Origin: Bacillus sp. REN10 | GTDB lineage: Bacteria; Bacillota; Bacilli; Bacillales; Domibacillaceae | Assembly (NCBI RefSeq): GCF_016820555.1 | Contig: NZ_JADHDW010000017.1 | Coordinates: 219-41,718, forward strand | Reading direction: 5' to 3' | DNA: 41,500 nt | Part shown: positions 1-6,989 of the stretch, in pieces | How the letters are laid out: the number at the start of each line of letters is the position of its first letter | Numbering within the stretch: position 1 is the stretch's first letter | The notes under the pieces: generated by a model | Seen by the model: the letters and a program-made list of their open reading frames with translations, nothing else | Told to the model about the DNA's origin: nothing | Database searches by the model: none | Program-made: the position numbers and the translations under genes

Positions 1-5
1 TCCTT

Positions 6-44
6 AAAAATGTGTAAAGTTTATTCCTTTGCGCATTTTTTTAA
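6..44 (+). terminator. Possible terminator of a gene left of the window
   Basis: AAAAATGTG (6-14) can pair with CGCATTTTT (32-40) with one G-U pair, and a run of T follows. No coding frame is recognisable in bases 1-83, so this is probably the tail of a gene outside the window. Confidence 0.4.
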
Positions 45-83
45 TTTCAATTCATTAATAGCAGTTTAATGTGCTAATAAAGG

Positions 84-120
84 AAACCGTCAGCTTGTTG
101 AATCGAAGCTGACGGTTTTT
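84..120. terminator. Bidirectional intrinsic terminator
   Basis: A perfect 13-bp inverted repeat (84-96 with 106-118, arm AAACCGTCAGCTT) with a 9-nt loop is followed by T on the plus strand and by a pyrimidine/T-rich stretch on the minus strand. It lies directly downstream of the minus-strand MFS gene and can terminate it. Confidence 0.85.
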
Positions 121-125
121 CTCTT

Positions 126-1346
126 TCAATTAGCTTGTACACGGTTGCGAATAAGGAAGAAGTAAGCAAGTAATGCGATCGTATTACAAGTGAAAATGAT
201 TATTCCCATTGGCCAAGCATTTGCGTCACCTGCAATCCCAACGAGTGGAGATACGATGGCTCCACCGATAAATGGAAGCAATCCTAATAGAGCAGAAGCG
301 CTTCCTGCCGCTTTCCCTTGATTCTGCATACTTAAAGAGAAAGCGGTAGTGGAGACCATACCAACACTAGAAACAATCAGAAAGAGTGCAATAATCATAG
401 CGAATAATGAGAGCTTGGTGATGACAACAAGGATAAGTAATAGACTTCCGGTAAAAGCTATTAAAATACCAGTTAAAAGTAGCTTTATCTCACTGACTGT
501 ACTAGATAATCTTCCTGCAACTTGGGCTGAAATGATAATGCCCAGTCCATTAAGAGCAAACAACATGGAAAATTGTTGTGGAGTGACGCCATAAATATTT
601 TGCAGGACGAAAGGTGATCCTGCAATGTAGGCAAACATACTGGCCATAATAAACGCCTGTGTGCTCGCTAACCCCATAAATGAACGGTTTTTTAATAGAG
701 TTCCAAATGTTTTCAACGTCGCTTTTAAACTGCTTTCTGAGCGATAGTTCGTAGGTAATGTTTCTGGTAAGAAAAAAAACACCGCTAAAAACATGATGAG
801 TCCGATGACACCTAAAACGATAAAGACGGTAGGCCAGGAAGAGAAATTTAAAACAGCTCCTCCAGAAATAGGAGCAAGGATCGGAGCAGCTCCATTGACA
901 AGAGCAAGCAAAGAAATAAATTTCGTTAAGTCTTTCCCAGAATATAAATCGCGAGCAGAGGCACGAGCGATCACAATCCCGGCCGCTCCAGTCAATCCTT
1001 GAATGAAGCGAAGGAAGACGAGTATCCAAATATTTGAGCTGAAAGCACATAGCACAGAGACTAGGGAATAAATGATTAAAGTAGAAGTGAGTGGTTTGCG
1101 TCTGCCTTGTATATCACTTAAAGGTCCGAAAATTAATTGTCCGATGGCTAGTCCCATTAAACAAGCTGTCAAACTTAATTGAGCGAGTGAAGTCGTTGTA
1201 TGTAAGTCCTCTGCTACTATTGGAAGAGCGGGGAGGTACATATCCATCGATAATGGACCGAAAGCGGTTAAGGAGCCGAGGATAAGCACAATCCAAGCTT
1301 TGTTTAATGAGCTCGTCAGCTCGGTTTGTTTTTCTAATGAATTCAT
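126..1346 (-). CDS. Bcr/CflA-family MFS drug exporter
   Basis: A 406-residue integral membrane protein with the twelve-helix pattern of the major facilitator superfamily, the usual length for the Bcr/CflA drug:H+ antiporter group. The first helix carries the family-typical SMDMYLPALP stretch. The helix 2-3 loop reads GPLSDIQGRRKP, matching MFS motif A. Family members export bicyclomycin, chloramphenicol-like compounds or small metabolites; the substrate here cannot be predicted. The ATG at 1346 follows AAAGGGGAT on the minus strand. The gene stands alone, ends at a strong terminator, and is divergent from the Nudix gene. A perfect inverted repeat lies about 80 bp upstream of its start. Confidence 0.88.
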   Translation of the reverse strand: MNSLEKQTELTSSLNKAWIVLILGSLTAFGPLSMDMYLPALPIVAEDLHTTTSLAQLSLTACLMGLAIGQLIFGPLSDIQGRRKPLTSTLIIYSLVSVLCAFSSNIWILVFLRFIQGLTGAAGIVIARASARDLYSGKDLTKFISLLALVNGAAPILAPISGGAVLNFSSWPTVFIVLGVIGLIMFLAVFFFLPETLPTNYRSESSLKATLKTFGTLLKNRSFMGLASTQAFIMASMFAYIAGSPFVLQNIYGVTPQQFSMLFALNGLGIIISAQVAGRLSSTVSEIKLLLTGILIAFTGSLLLILVVITKLSLFAMIIALFLIVSSVGMVSTTAFSLSMQNQGKAAGSASALLGLLPFIGGAIVSPLVGIAGDANAWPMGIIIFTCNTIALLAYFFLIRNRVQAN

Positions 1347-1424
1347 CTTTTATCCCCTTTCTATCTATATTTCTAAAGCATGACACTAGTCTAACATAGG
1401 CATTGGTAATATACACCTTTAGAA

Positions 1425-1454
1425 AAGCGAATAATAGTAAACTATTATTCGCTT
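1425..1454. repeat. Perfect 14-bp inverted repeat upstream of the MFS gene
   Basis: AAGCGAATAATAGT (1425-1438) and its exact complement (1441-1454) are separated by two bases. No T run follows on either strand, so an operator for the minus-strand exporter is as likely as a terminator. The rest of the 1347-1571 gap shows nothing else I can name. Confidence 0.55.
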
Positions 1455-1571
1455 CCCCTTAACTAGAGAAAGACTATTTTCAGTTATTTTATTTGGCCAA
1501 AACGAGTGAGAACGTAAGTTGATGATTTTGGTTATACAGCTCTATTTGGTTACGGCTTACATCAAAACCCC

Positions 1572-1600
1572 TTGTCTTTTAACTATCTTCCATATAAAAT
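1572..1600 (+). promoter_or_regulatory. Probable sigma-A promoter of the Nudix riboswitch transcript
   Basis: TTGTCT (1572-1577) is 17 bp from TAAAAT (1595-1600). The predicted start near 1607 lies just before the riboswitch aptamer. Confidence 0.5.
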
Positions 1601-1615
1601 ACAATAGAACTGGAA

Positions 1616-1769
1616 AATTGTAGCTAGGGTTCCGCTTCTCTTGCAGAAGGTCTGTGACCGAGGGCTACCTCTTTTGCAATAGCAGAAGGCACCTATTGAC
1701 ATAAAAGGTCCGAGGGGAAAGGTTCAGTGTATTTCGTATGCGCTGAATGCTTTCCTCCGGGCCTTTTTA
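1616..1769 (+). ncRNA. ykkC-family riboswitch, best fit NDP-I (ykkC-2c)
   Basis: The leader contains the ykkC hallmark CTAGGGTTCCG (1624-1634), then GGTCTGTGACCGAGG (1650-1664) and AGCAGAAGGCAC (1681-1692), in the order expected for this aptamer superfamily. Its 3' part (from 1707) also forms the 5' arm of an intrinsic terminator (1707-1763) followed by TTTTT, giving an expression platform. ykkC RNAs are split by ligand: guanidine, ppGpp, PRPP and nucleoside diphosphates. The NDP-I (2c) subtype is known to control Nudix hydrolase genes, and the next gene is a Nudix hydrolase. Superfamily assignment is read from the sequence; subtype and ligand (ADP/CDP type) are inferred from gene context. 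Confidence 0.78.
1707..1769 (+). terminator. Riboswitch-controlled intrinsic terminator
   Basis: An imperfect long stem (1707-1726 with 1743-1763) is followed by TTTTT at 1764-1768, just 22 nt before the Nudix start codon. Its 5' arm overlaps the 3' side of the aptamer, so aptamer folding and termination compete. Confidence 0.75.
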
Positions 1770-1790
1770 TTTTGAAATGGAGGAGAAATA

Positions 1791-2231
1791 ATGAGTAATA
1801 ACTTGCAAGTGTATCCAGGTGTGGCAATGGTAGTGTTTAATGAGAAGAAGCAGGTATTGTTGCAAAAGCGGGCGGATGTTGGTCTTTGGGGATTGCCATC
1901 GGGCCATGTGGAACCGGGAGAAACGGTGGAAGAAGCGGCGATACGGGAGGTTCATGAGGAAACAAATTTACAAATTCGCATCAAAAAATTAATCGGCGTT
2001 TATTCAGAGCCCACTTCTCAAATTTTTCACTATCCTGATGGTCGAACGGTTCATTTTATTACGACTTGTTTTTTGGCTGAGGTCATTGGAGGAGAGCTTC
2101 GCTGGCAGTCTAACGAGTCATTGGATGTGCAATTTTTTACGATAGATCAGTTGCCTACTGATTTATTGCCGATGCATCCATGTTGGCTAAAGGATGCTCT
2201 TGCGGATCAAGAGAGAGCCTTTATTCGTTAG
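1791..2231 (+). CDS. Nudix hydrolase under riboswitch control
   Basis: A 146-residue protein of the usual length for a single-domain Nudix hydrolase. The Nudix box GX5EX7REVXEEXXL is complete (GHVEPGE at about 38-44, REVHEET at about 52-58), so the metal-binding glutamates are present. Such enzymes cleave nucleoside diphosphates linked to another group, for example nucleotide sugars, (d)NDPs, or 8-oxo-(d)GTP. The ATG at 1791 follows GGAGGAGA. The ykkC-type leader suggests the enzyme acts on nucleotides related to the ligand sensed, but that is inference. It ends 50 bp before the sensor kinase start and may be partly co-transcribed with it. Confidence 0.9.
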   Translation: MSNNLQVYPGVAMVVFNEKKQVLLQKRADVGLWGLPSGHVEPGETVEEAAIREVHEETNLQIRIKKLIGVYSEPTSQIFHYPDGRTVHFITTCFLAEVIGGELRWQSNESLDVQFFTIDQLPTDLLPMHPCWLKDALADQERAFIR

Positions 2232-2281
2232 TGGAATATGCTACAATAATAGCAATATTCAAAAAGGAGAAAGAAGCCTCT

Positions 2282-4318
2282 ATGTATATACGTTTTCGGC
2301 CGATTTATCTTTTCCTTTGTCTAAGTCTATTGCTTGTATCTATGCCGTTTCCTGTAACTGCCAGTGTTGTTGGTTACGTGAAGCAAAAAAAGGTGAAGGA
2401 AGAAAAAAGAGTCTATAAGATTGCTGGTGAGCAACATTTAGCTCCTTTCTCTTTCATCAATGAAACAGGGGAGTTTACTGGTTTTAGCGTCGCCTTGTTT
2501 GATAACATTGCAAAAAATGAAAAAGTAGAGTTTGAATACATTCCGATGGATCTTTATCAGGCAACAGAAGCTCTTCAAAAAGGAGAGGTGGATGCCATCA
2601 TGGGAATGAAATATTCGGCAGAGCAAAGTGAACGATTTGCCTTTTCAGAATCGTATTTCACGATGGCTGATGCGGTGATTGTTCCAAATGAATTGGCTTC
2701 TGAAGTGAACAAGCTGACGGATCTACGCGAAAAAACGATCGTTATGCAGGAGGAGCCTGTTTCTTTTGATCTGCTATTAAATGTTAGAAGAGTGGATTTT
2801 CTATTAGCTCTTAATCCTGAAGACGCTTTGCAGTTTTTATTTATGGGACGGGCAGATGCCTATCTTTCGAATAAATGGACAGCGGAATATTATTTAAGAC
2901 AGGCAGGTAAACAAAGTGAATATGAAGTGTTAGATCACTTAAGTGTGCCTTCCGAATTTGCCGTAGCTGTCCGCCCGGGCGAGACGGAATTATTGTCGTT
3001 CATTAATCGATCGTTAAACCGGATGGAGGCGAGCGGAGAGTATCAGCAATTGTATAATGAATGGTTTACCTCCAGTACAGATGAACGGCTGAAGGAATTA
3101 AAAAATTGGATCGTTTTTCTTATTTTAATGATTACATTGTCCTTTGCTGTTTTGTATATGACGTATATATGGAATAAACGGCTGCAAAAGGAAGTAGAAA
3201 AGCGGACCTCTGCGTTAGCGATAGCGAATGAAAAGCTAGAGGTGCAAAGGCGTGCTATTTCTGATGCCAATGCGTTCAAAACGCAAATTATTAATCATAT
3301 GTATTATGGAATTTTGACATTTGATCAATCGTTTCAATTAACTAGTATCAATCAGCGTGCTATCCAAATGCTTCGCTTATCTGAGCGGGTATCTGTTCAA
3401 ACAGCAGATGTTTTAGAGCAGCCGCTCATTCGCCGTATTCTTCATACATATGAGCAAACATGGGATAACAAAATAAAGTTATTAAAGGAAGAAATTGAAA
3501 TTGAGCAGGAAGGACAGACGCAGTTTTTCTTATACCGCTTAATTCCGCTGTACAAAGAAGGCGGACAAATGAACGGTTATTTATTGACGCTTGCTGACCG
3601 ATCAGAAGCCAAAATGCTTGAGGAGAAGCTTGCGACTCAAGAGAAAATGCGGGCGCTTGGACAGCTTGTCGCTGGAGTGGCTCATGAAATTCGCAATCCG
3701 CTGACATCAATGAAAATGTTTATTGATTTGCTTCCGCGTAAATATGAGGATCCTGTGTTCCGAGAAGAATTACTTAAGCATGTACCGGAAGCGCTTCATC
3801 GGATGAATCGTATTGTGGAGACATTGCTTGATTACGCTCGGCCAAAATATCCGAAGAAGAAAATGTTTGCTGTCGATTCGTTTTTTCACTCGTTAGAGGC
3901 AATCATTCAGCCAACATTAAGAAAAAAAGGTGTTCAGCTCGATTTAAAAATTGAATCAGGCATGATGTTATATAGCGATCCCGATCAAATGAAGCAAGTG
4001 ATGTTAAATTTAATGTTAAATGCAGTGGATGCGATGGAAGAGCGTTCAGAGAAAATTTTATTCATTGAATCCAAAACAGATCAAGGAATAGGGATCATTC
4101 GTGTATCAGACACTGGATGCGGTATGGGGAAAGAAGAAGTTTCTCATATTTTAGAGCCTTTTTACACGACGAAAGAGCATGGAGTCGGACTTGGACTAAC
4201 TCTTTGCTATCAATGGGTGAAAGAGAACAATGGAGAGATGAACATTGAATCTGTAAAGGGACAAGGAACGACATTTTTCCTAGAGTTGCCGATGGAGGAA
4301 AAAGGGAGAGGACATTGA
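2282..4318 (+). CDS. Sensor histidine kinase with extracellular solute-binding domain (NtrB/DctB-like)
   Basis: A 678-residue membrane kinase. A signal-like hydrophobic stretch (about 8-27) is followed by a bacterial extracellular solute-binding family 3 domain (about 42-265), a transmembrane helix (about 277-297), a coiled coil, a PAS-like region (about 340-450), a HisKA domain with phospho-acceptor His468 in VAHEIRNPL, and a HATPase domain with N box (NLMLNAVDAM), G1 (DTGCGMG) and G2 (GVGLGL). The ligand is therefore probably bound directly outside the cell. I chose ATG 2282 because AAGGAG lies 12 nt upstream and the signal sequence starts there; an in-frame ATG at 2180 lies inside the Nudix gene. 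It is followed one base later by its response regulator, and then by a TRAP transporter, so the likely signal is that transporter's substrate. Confidence 0.88.
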   Translation: MYIRFRPIYLFLCLSLLLVSMPFPVTASVVGYVKQKKVKEEKRVYKIAGEQHLAPFSFINETGEFTGFSVALFDNIAKNEKVEFEYIPMDLYQATEALQKGEVDAIMGMKYSAEQSERFAFSESYFTMADAVIVPNELASEVNKLTDLREKTIVMQEEPVSFDLLLNVRRVDFLLALNPEDALQFLFMGRADAYLSNKWTAEYYLRQAGKQSEYEVLDHLSVPSEFAVAVRPGETELLSFINRSLNRMEASGEYQQLYNEWFTSSTDERLKELKNWIVFLILMITLSFAVLYMTYIWNKRLQKEVEKRTSALAIANEKLEVQRRAISDANAFKTQIINHMYYGILTFDQSFQLTSINQRAIQMLRLSERVSVQTADVLEQPLIRRILHTYEQTWDNKIKLLKEEIEIEQEGQTQFFLYRLIPLYKEGGQMNGYLLTLADRSEAKMLEEKLATQEKMRALGQLVAGVAHEIRNPLTSMKMFIDLLPRKYEDPVFREELLKHVPEALHRMNRIVETLLDYARPKYPKKKMFAVDSFFHSLEAIIQPTLRKKGVQLDLKIESGMMLYSDPDQMKQVMLNLMLNAVDAMEERSEKILFIESKTDQGIGIIRVSDTGCGMGKEEVSHILEPFYTTKEHGVGLGLTLCYQWVKENNGEMNIESVKGQGTTFFLELPMEEKGRGH

Positions 4319-4319
4319 T

Positions 4320-5702
4320 ATGAAGCCAGTTATCCTAATTATTGACGATGAATCAGCTATTGGTTCTTCTCTTCGCTTTGCATTAGAAAACGAATACGAA
4401 GTGACCGCCGTAACCCATGTTCCAGATGGATATGAGCTGTTGAAGCAAAAAAGTATGGATATCGTACTGCTCGATTGGCGCCTAGGGAAATATAACGGGC
4501 TTGAAGTGTTGACAGAGATTAAAACGATTCAGCCAGATGTTTCTGTGATTATGATGACAGCCTACGGAACGATTGAATCATCCGTTGAAGCGATGAAACG
4601 TGGCGCTTATCATTACATTACGAAGCCGTTAGATCTTGATGAAATAGAACTTTTGCTTGAAAAGGCACTCGAGCATCGGCAGTTACATGATCGAATTCGA
4701 GAGTTAAGTGACACGATCGAGAAAATTAAAGGATATGATCAAATGATTGGAGAAAGCGATGCCATGAAGCAAGTGTTTTCTCTCATTGATCGTGTGAAAG
4801 ACATTGACTCGAGTGTGTTAATATTTGGCGAAAGCGGTACAGGAAAAGAATTAGTCGCAAGAGCTATTCATCGGCAAGGAAAAAGAAAAAACGGTCCTTT
4901 TATTTCGGTTAACTGTGCAGCCATCCCTGAAGCTTTGCTTGAAAGTGAATTGTTTGGCTATGAAAAGGGCGCTTTTACGGGAGCAGTGCGTAGCCAAGAG
5001 GGGAAGGTGGCTGCCGCCAATGGTGGGACGCTATTTTTAGATGAAATAGGTGAAATGCCCCCTTCGCTGCAAGCGAAATTGTTAAGAGTTTTACAAGAAA
5101 AAGAGGTTACCCCACTCGGATCAACAGAAACGAAGCGCGTAAATGTTCGGATCCTTAGTGCGACGAATAAAAATTTGGCTAGCATGGTAACTGAAGGCTC
5201 GTTTCGTGAAGATTTATTCTTTCGGTTGAATGTAATCCCTATTCACCTGCCACTGTTACGCGATCGAAAAGAGGATATTGGGCTGTTGATTTCCTATTTT
5301 TTAAAGAAGTATGCAGAGGAGATGAACCGGCCTTCATTAACGCTTTCGCCAAGTGTCTATGAACAATTGATGAGTTACGATTATCCAGGGAACGTTCGGC
5401 AGCTAGGCAACATTCTTGAATATGCGGCAGCAATGGCGAAGGAAAGAGTGATTCAACTGGAGGATTTACCAATTACAGTGACAAAAACAAAGGAGTTTTC
5501 CCATCCGTTAGAGAGCTCAGCAAATAGCCGAGAGGTGATTGAAGTTCCTATCGCAGCAACGATGAAGGAGGCGGAGCGGTTAATCATTGAGGCGGTGCTC
5601 GAACATCATGGAGGGAATCGTCGGCAGACGGCCAGTTCGTTAGAGATTAGTGAAAGAAATCTTCGCAATAAATTACAGCTGTATCGTCAAGAACTGAAAT
5701 AG
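4320..5702 (+). CDS. NtrC-family sigma-54 response regulator
   Basis: A 460-residue three-domain protein: a receiver domain with phospho-acceptor Asp52 (LLDWRLG), a sigma-54 AAA+ domain with Walker A GESGTGKE (about 169-176) and GAFTGA loop (217-222) that contacts sigma-54, and a Fis-type helix-turn-helix at the C-terminus (RRQTASSLEISERNLRNKL). It starts one base after the kinase stop, so the two form a translationally coupled two-component pair. The presence of the GAFTGA loop predicts activation of a -24/-12 promoter; one lies 200 bp downstream, in front of the TRAP transporter genes. A strong terminator follows the gene. Confidence 0.93.
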   Translation: MKPVILIIDDESAIGSSLRFALENEYEVTAVTHVPDGYELLKQKSMDIVLLDWRLGKYNGLEVLTEIKTIQPDVSVIMMTAYGTIESSVEAMKRGAYHYITKPLDLDEIELLLEKALEHRQLHDRIRELSDTIEKIKGYDQMIGESDAMKQVFSLIDRVKDIDSSVLIFGESGTGKELVARAIHRQGKRKNGPFISVNCAAIPEALLESELFGYEKGAFTGAVRSQEGKVAAANGGTLFLDEIGEMPPSLQAKLLRVLQEKEVTPLGSTETKRVNVRILSATNKNLASMVTEGSFREDLFFRLNVIPIHLPLLRDRKEDIGLLISYFLKKYAEEMNRPSLTLSPSVYEQLMSYDYPGNVRQLGNILEYAAAMAKERVIQLEDLPITVTKTKEFSHPLESSANSREVIEVPIAATMKEAERLIIEAVLEHHGGNRRQTASSLEISERNLRNKLQLYRQELK

Positions 5703-5706
5703 CGTG

Positions 5707-5756
5707 AAAAAAATGCCGGGTAGGAACATTTTGCCGTTCCAACCCGGCATTTTTTG
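5707..5756 (+). terminator. Intrinsic terminator after the response regulator
   Basis: A long stem (5708-5721 with 5742-5755, AATGCCGGGT against ACCCGGCATT, extended by GGAAC/GTTCC) ends in a run of six T. It separates the regulatory genes from the TRAP operon, which must therefore have its own promoter. Confidence 0.92.
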
Positions 5757-5784
5757 CCGCTTTTATTAGATAGCTATTGATCTC

Positions 5785-5894
5785 TTACTTTATTTAAGTA
5801 AGTAATTAAAAATAGATAAAAGACTTTCAAGCCTTGAAAATGCTAGGTTTTTTCAATAAATCATCCATTCAGATAATGGTTATATTGTCTGAAT
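5785..5894. promoter_or_regulatory. Candidate upstream activator sites for the TRAP operon
   Basis: Three dyads lie 10-120 bp upstream of the -24 element: TTACTT-n5-AAGTAA (5785-5801), TTTCAAGCCTTGAAA (5824-5838, perfect around one base) and ATTCAGA-n14-TCTGAAT (5867-5894). NtrC-type activators bind dyads in this position. Which one is the true site cannot be told by eye. Confidence 0.4.
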
Positions 5895-5902
5895 TTTTAA
5901 AA

Positions 5903-5918
5903 CGGTATGGTAATTGCA
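5903..5918 (+). promoter_or_regulatory. Sigma-54 (-24/-12) promoter of the TRAP operon
   Basis: CGG-n10-GCA: the GG at 5904-5905 and GC at 5916-5917 are exactly 10 bp apart, and the -12 block reads TTGCAT. The -24 block (CGGTAT) is a weaker match to TGGCAC. The start would fall near 5929, before the ATG at 5955. The divergence from consensus lowers confidence; the adjacent NtrC-type regulator raises it. Confidence 0.6.
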
Positions 5919-5954
5919 TTATTAATAAAAAATAACTATAACAGGGGTGGGAAA

Positions 5955-6974
5955 ATGAAAAAATATACAGCACTAATTCTTTTAATTATTTCCATTCTTA
6001 CGTTTACTACAGCTTGTGGTAATTCTTCTTCTAGTGAACAAGAGAATGAAAACGATTCCAAAAACAAAACTCAAGCAGAAGGAGCTTTGTCAGGGGAACC
6101 GGTGACGATTTTAACAGGGGGAACGTCAGGAGTTTACTTTCAATTGGGAAATGCTTTAGCAAAAGTTTATGGTGATGAATTAGGTGCGCAAGCTAGTGCT
6201 CAAACAACAGGAGCATCTGCGGAGAACACGATGAAAATCAGCAAACAAAAAGCAGAACTTGGTTTAGCCATGGCAGATACGGTGTCAGACGCGTATAAGG
6301 GAGAAGGTAACTTTGTTCGCTCTGGGGCTCTATCAAATGTAAGAGCGATTGCTTCACTATATCCGAACTACATGCAAATTGTTGCTCCTAAAGAATCTGG
6401 CATTCGCACATTGGAGGATTTAAAAGGCAAGGATGTGGCGGTTGGTGCTCTCGGAAGTGGAACAGAGATCGTGGCCAAACGTATTTTACAAGAAGCAGGT
6501 ATCACATATGACGATATGAATGCGGACTTTTTATCTTTCTCAGAGGGAATTGAAGGCATTAAAAACGGGACAACTGATGCAGCCTTTCTTTCTTCAGGTT
6601 ATCCAAATTCCGGAATTATGGAGTTAGCAGCGACAGATGAAGTAGAAATTATTCCAGTACCGAAAGAATTAACAGAAAAGCTACAAAAGAAATATCCGGC
6701 GTTTAAAGTAGGAGCGATTCCAGCCAATACGTACAAAGGTGTCAAAAAGGATCGCGAAACCGTTTTAGTCAACAACTTGATGATTACTCATAAGGACTTA
6801 TCTGAGGAAAAAGTCTACTTGCTGACAAAAACAATGTTCGAAAGTTTAGATGACCTTCGTAATGCTCACAATGCAGCGAAGCAAATTGAATTAGAAAAAG
6901 CGATGGAAGAACTACCTTTGCCTCTTCATCCAGGAGCAGAGAAGTACTACAAAGAAAAAGGAATGATCAAATAG
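5955..6974 (+). CDS. TAXI-family TRAP transporter solute-binding lipoprotein
   Basis: A 339-residue lipoprotein. The N-terminus is a signal peptide ending at a Cys in the context TTACG, then a Ser/Glu/Asn-rich linker. The mature part matches the TAXI (TRAP-associated extracytoplasmic immunogenic) family, with GGTSGVYFQLGNALA near the start and a C-terminal HPGAEKYYKEKG block typical of the family. It delivers substrate to the TRAP permease encoded 15 bp downstream. ATG 5955 is preferred (RBS GGGGTGGG; signal peptide begins MKKYT); an earlier in-frame ATG at 5907 lies inside the -24/-12 promoter. TAXI systems commonly import dicarboxylates or glutamate, but the substrate is not readable here. 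Confidence 0.92.
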   Translation: MKKYTALILLIISILTFTTACGNSSSSEQENENDSKNKTQAEGALSGEPVTILTGGTSGVYFQLGNALAKVYGDELGAQASAQTTGASAENTMKISKQKAELGLAMADTVSDAYKGEGNFVRSGALSNVRAIASLYPNYMQIVAPKESGIRTLEDLKGKDVAVGALGSGTEIVAKRILQEAGITYDDMNADFLSFSEGIEGIKNGTTDAAFLSSGYPNSGIMELAATDEVEIIPVPKELTEKLQKKYPAFKVGAIPANTYKGVKKDRETVLVNNLMITHKDLSEEKVYLLTKTMFESLDDLRNAHNAAKQIELEKAMEELPLPLHPGAEKYYKEKGMIK

Positions 6975-6989
6975 AGAGGGGATGATTTT

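Noticed and set aside
550-1050. Long minus-strand frame inside the exporter gene
   Set aside because: It overlaps the MFS gene in another frame, has no ribosome binding site, and its translation is Cys/Arg/Phe-rich shadow sequence.
2180-2281. Longer sensor kinase from ATG 2180
   Set aside because: It would overlap the Nudix gene and place residues before the signal sequence; AAGGAG supports ATG 2282.
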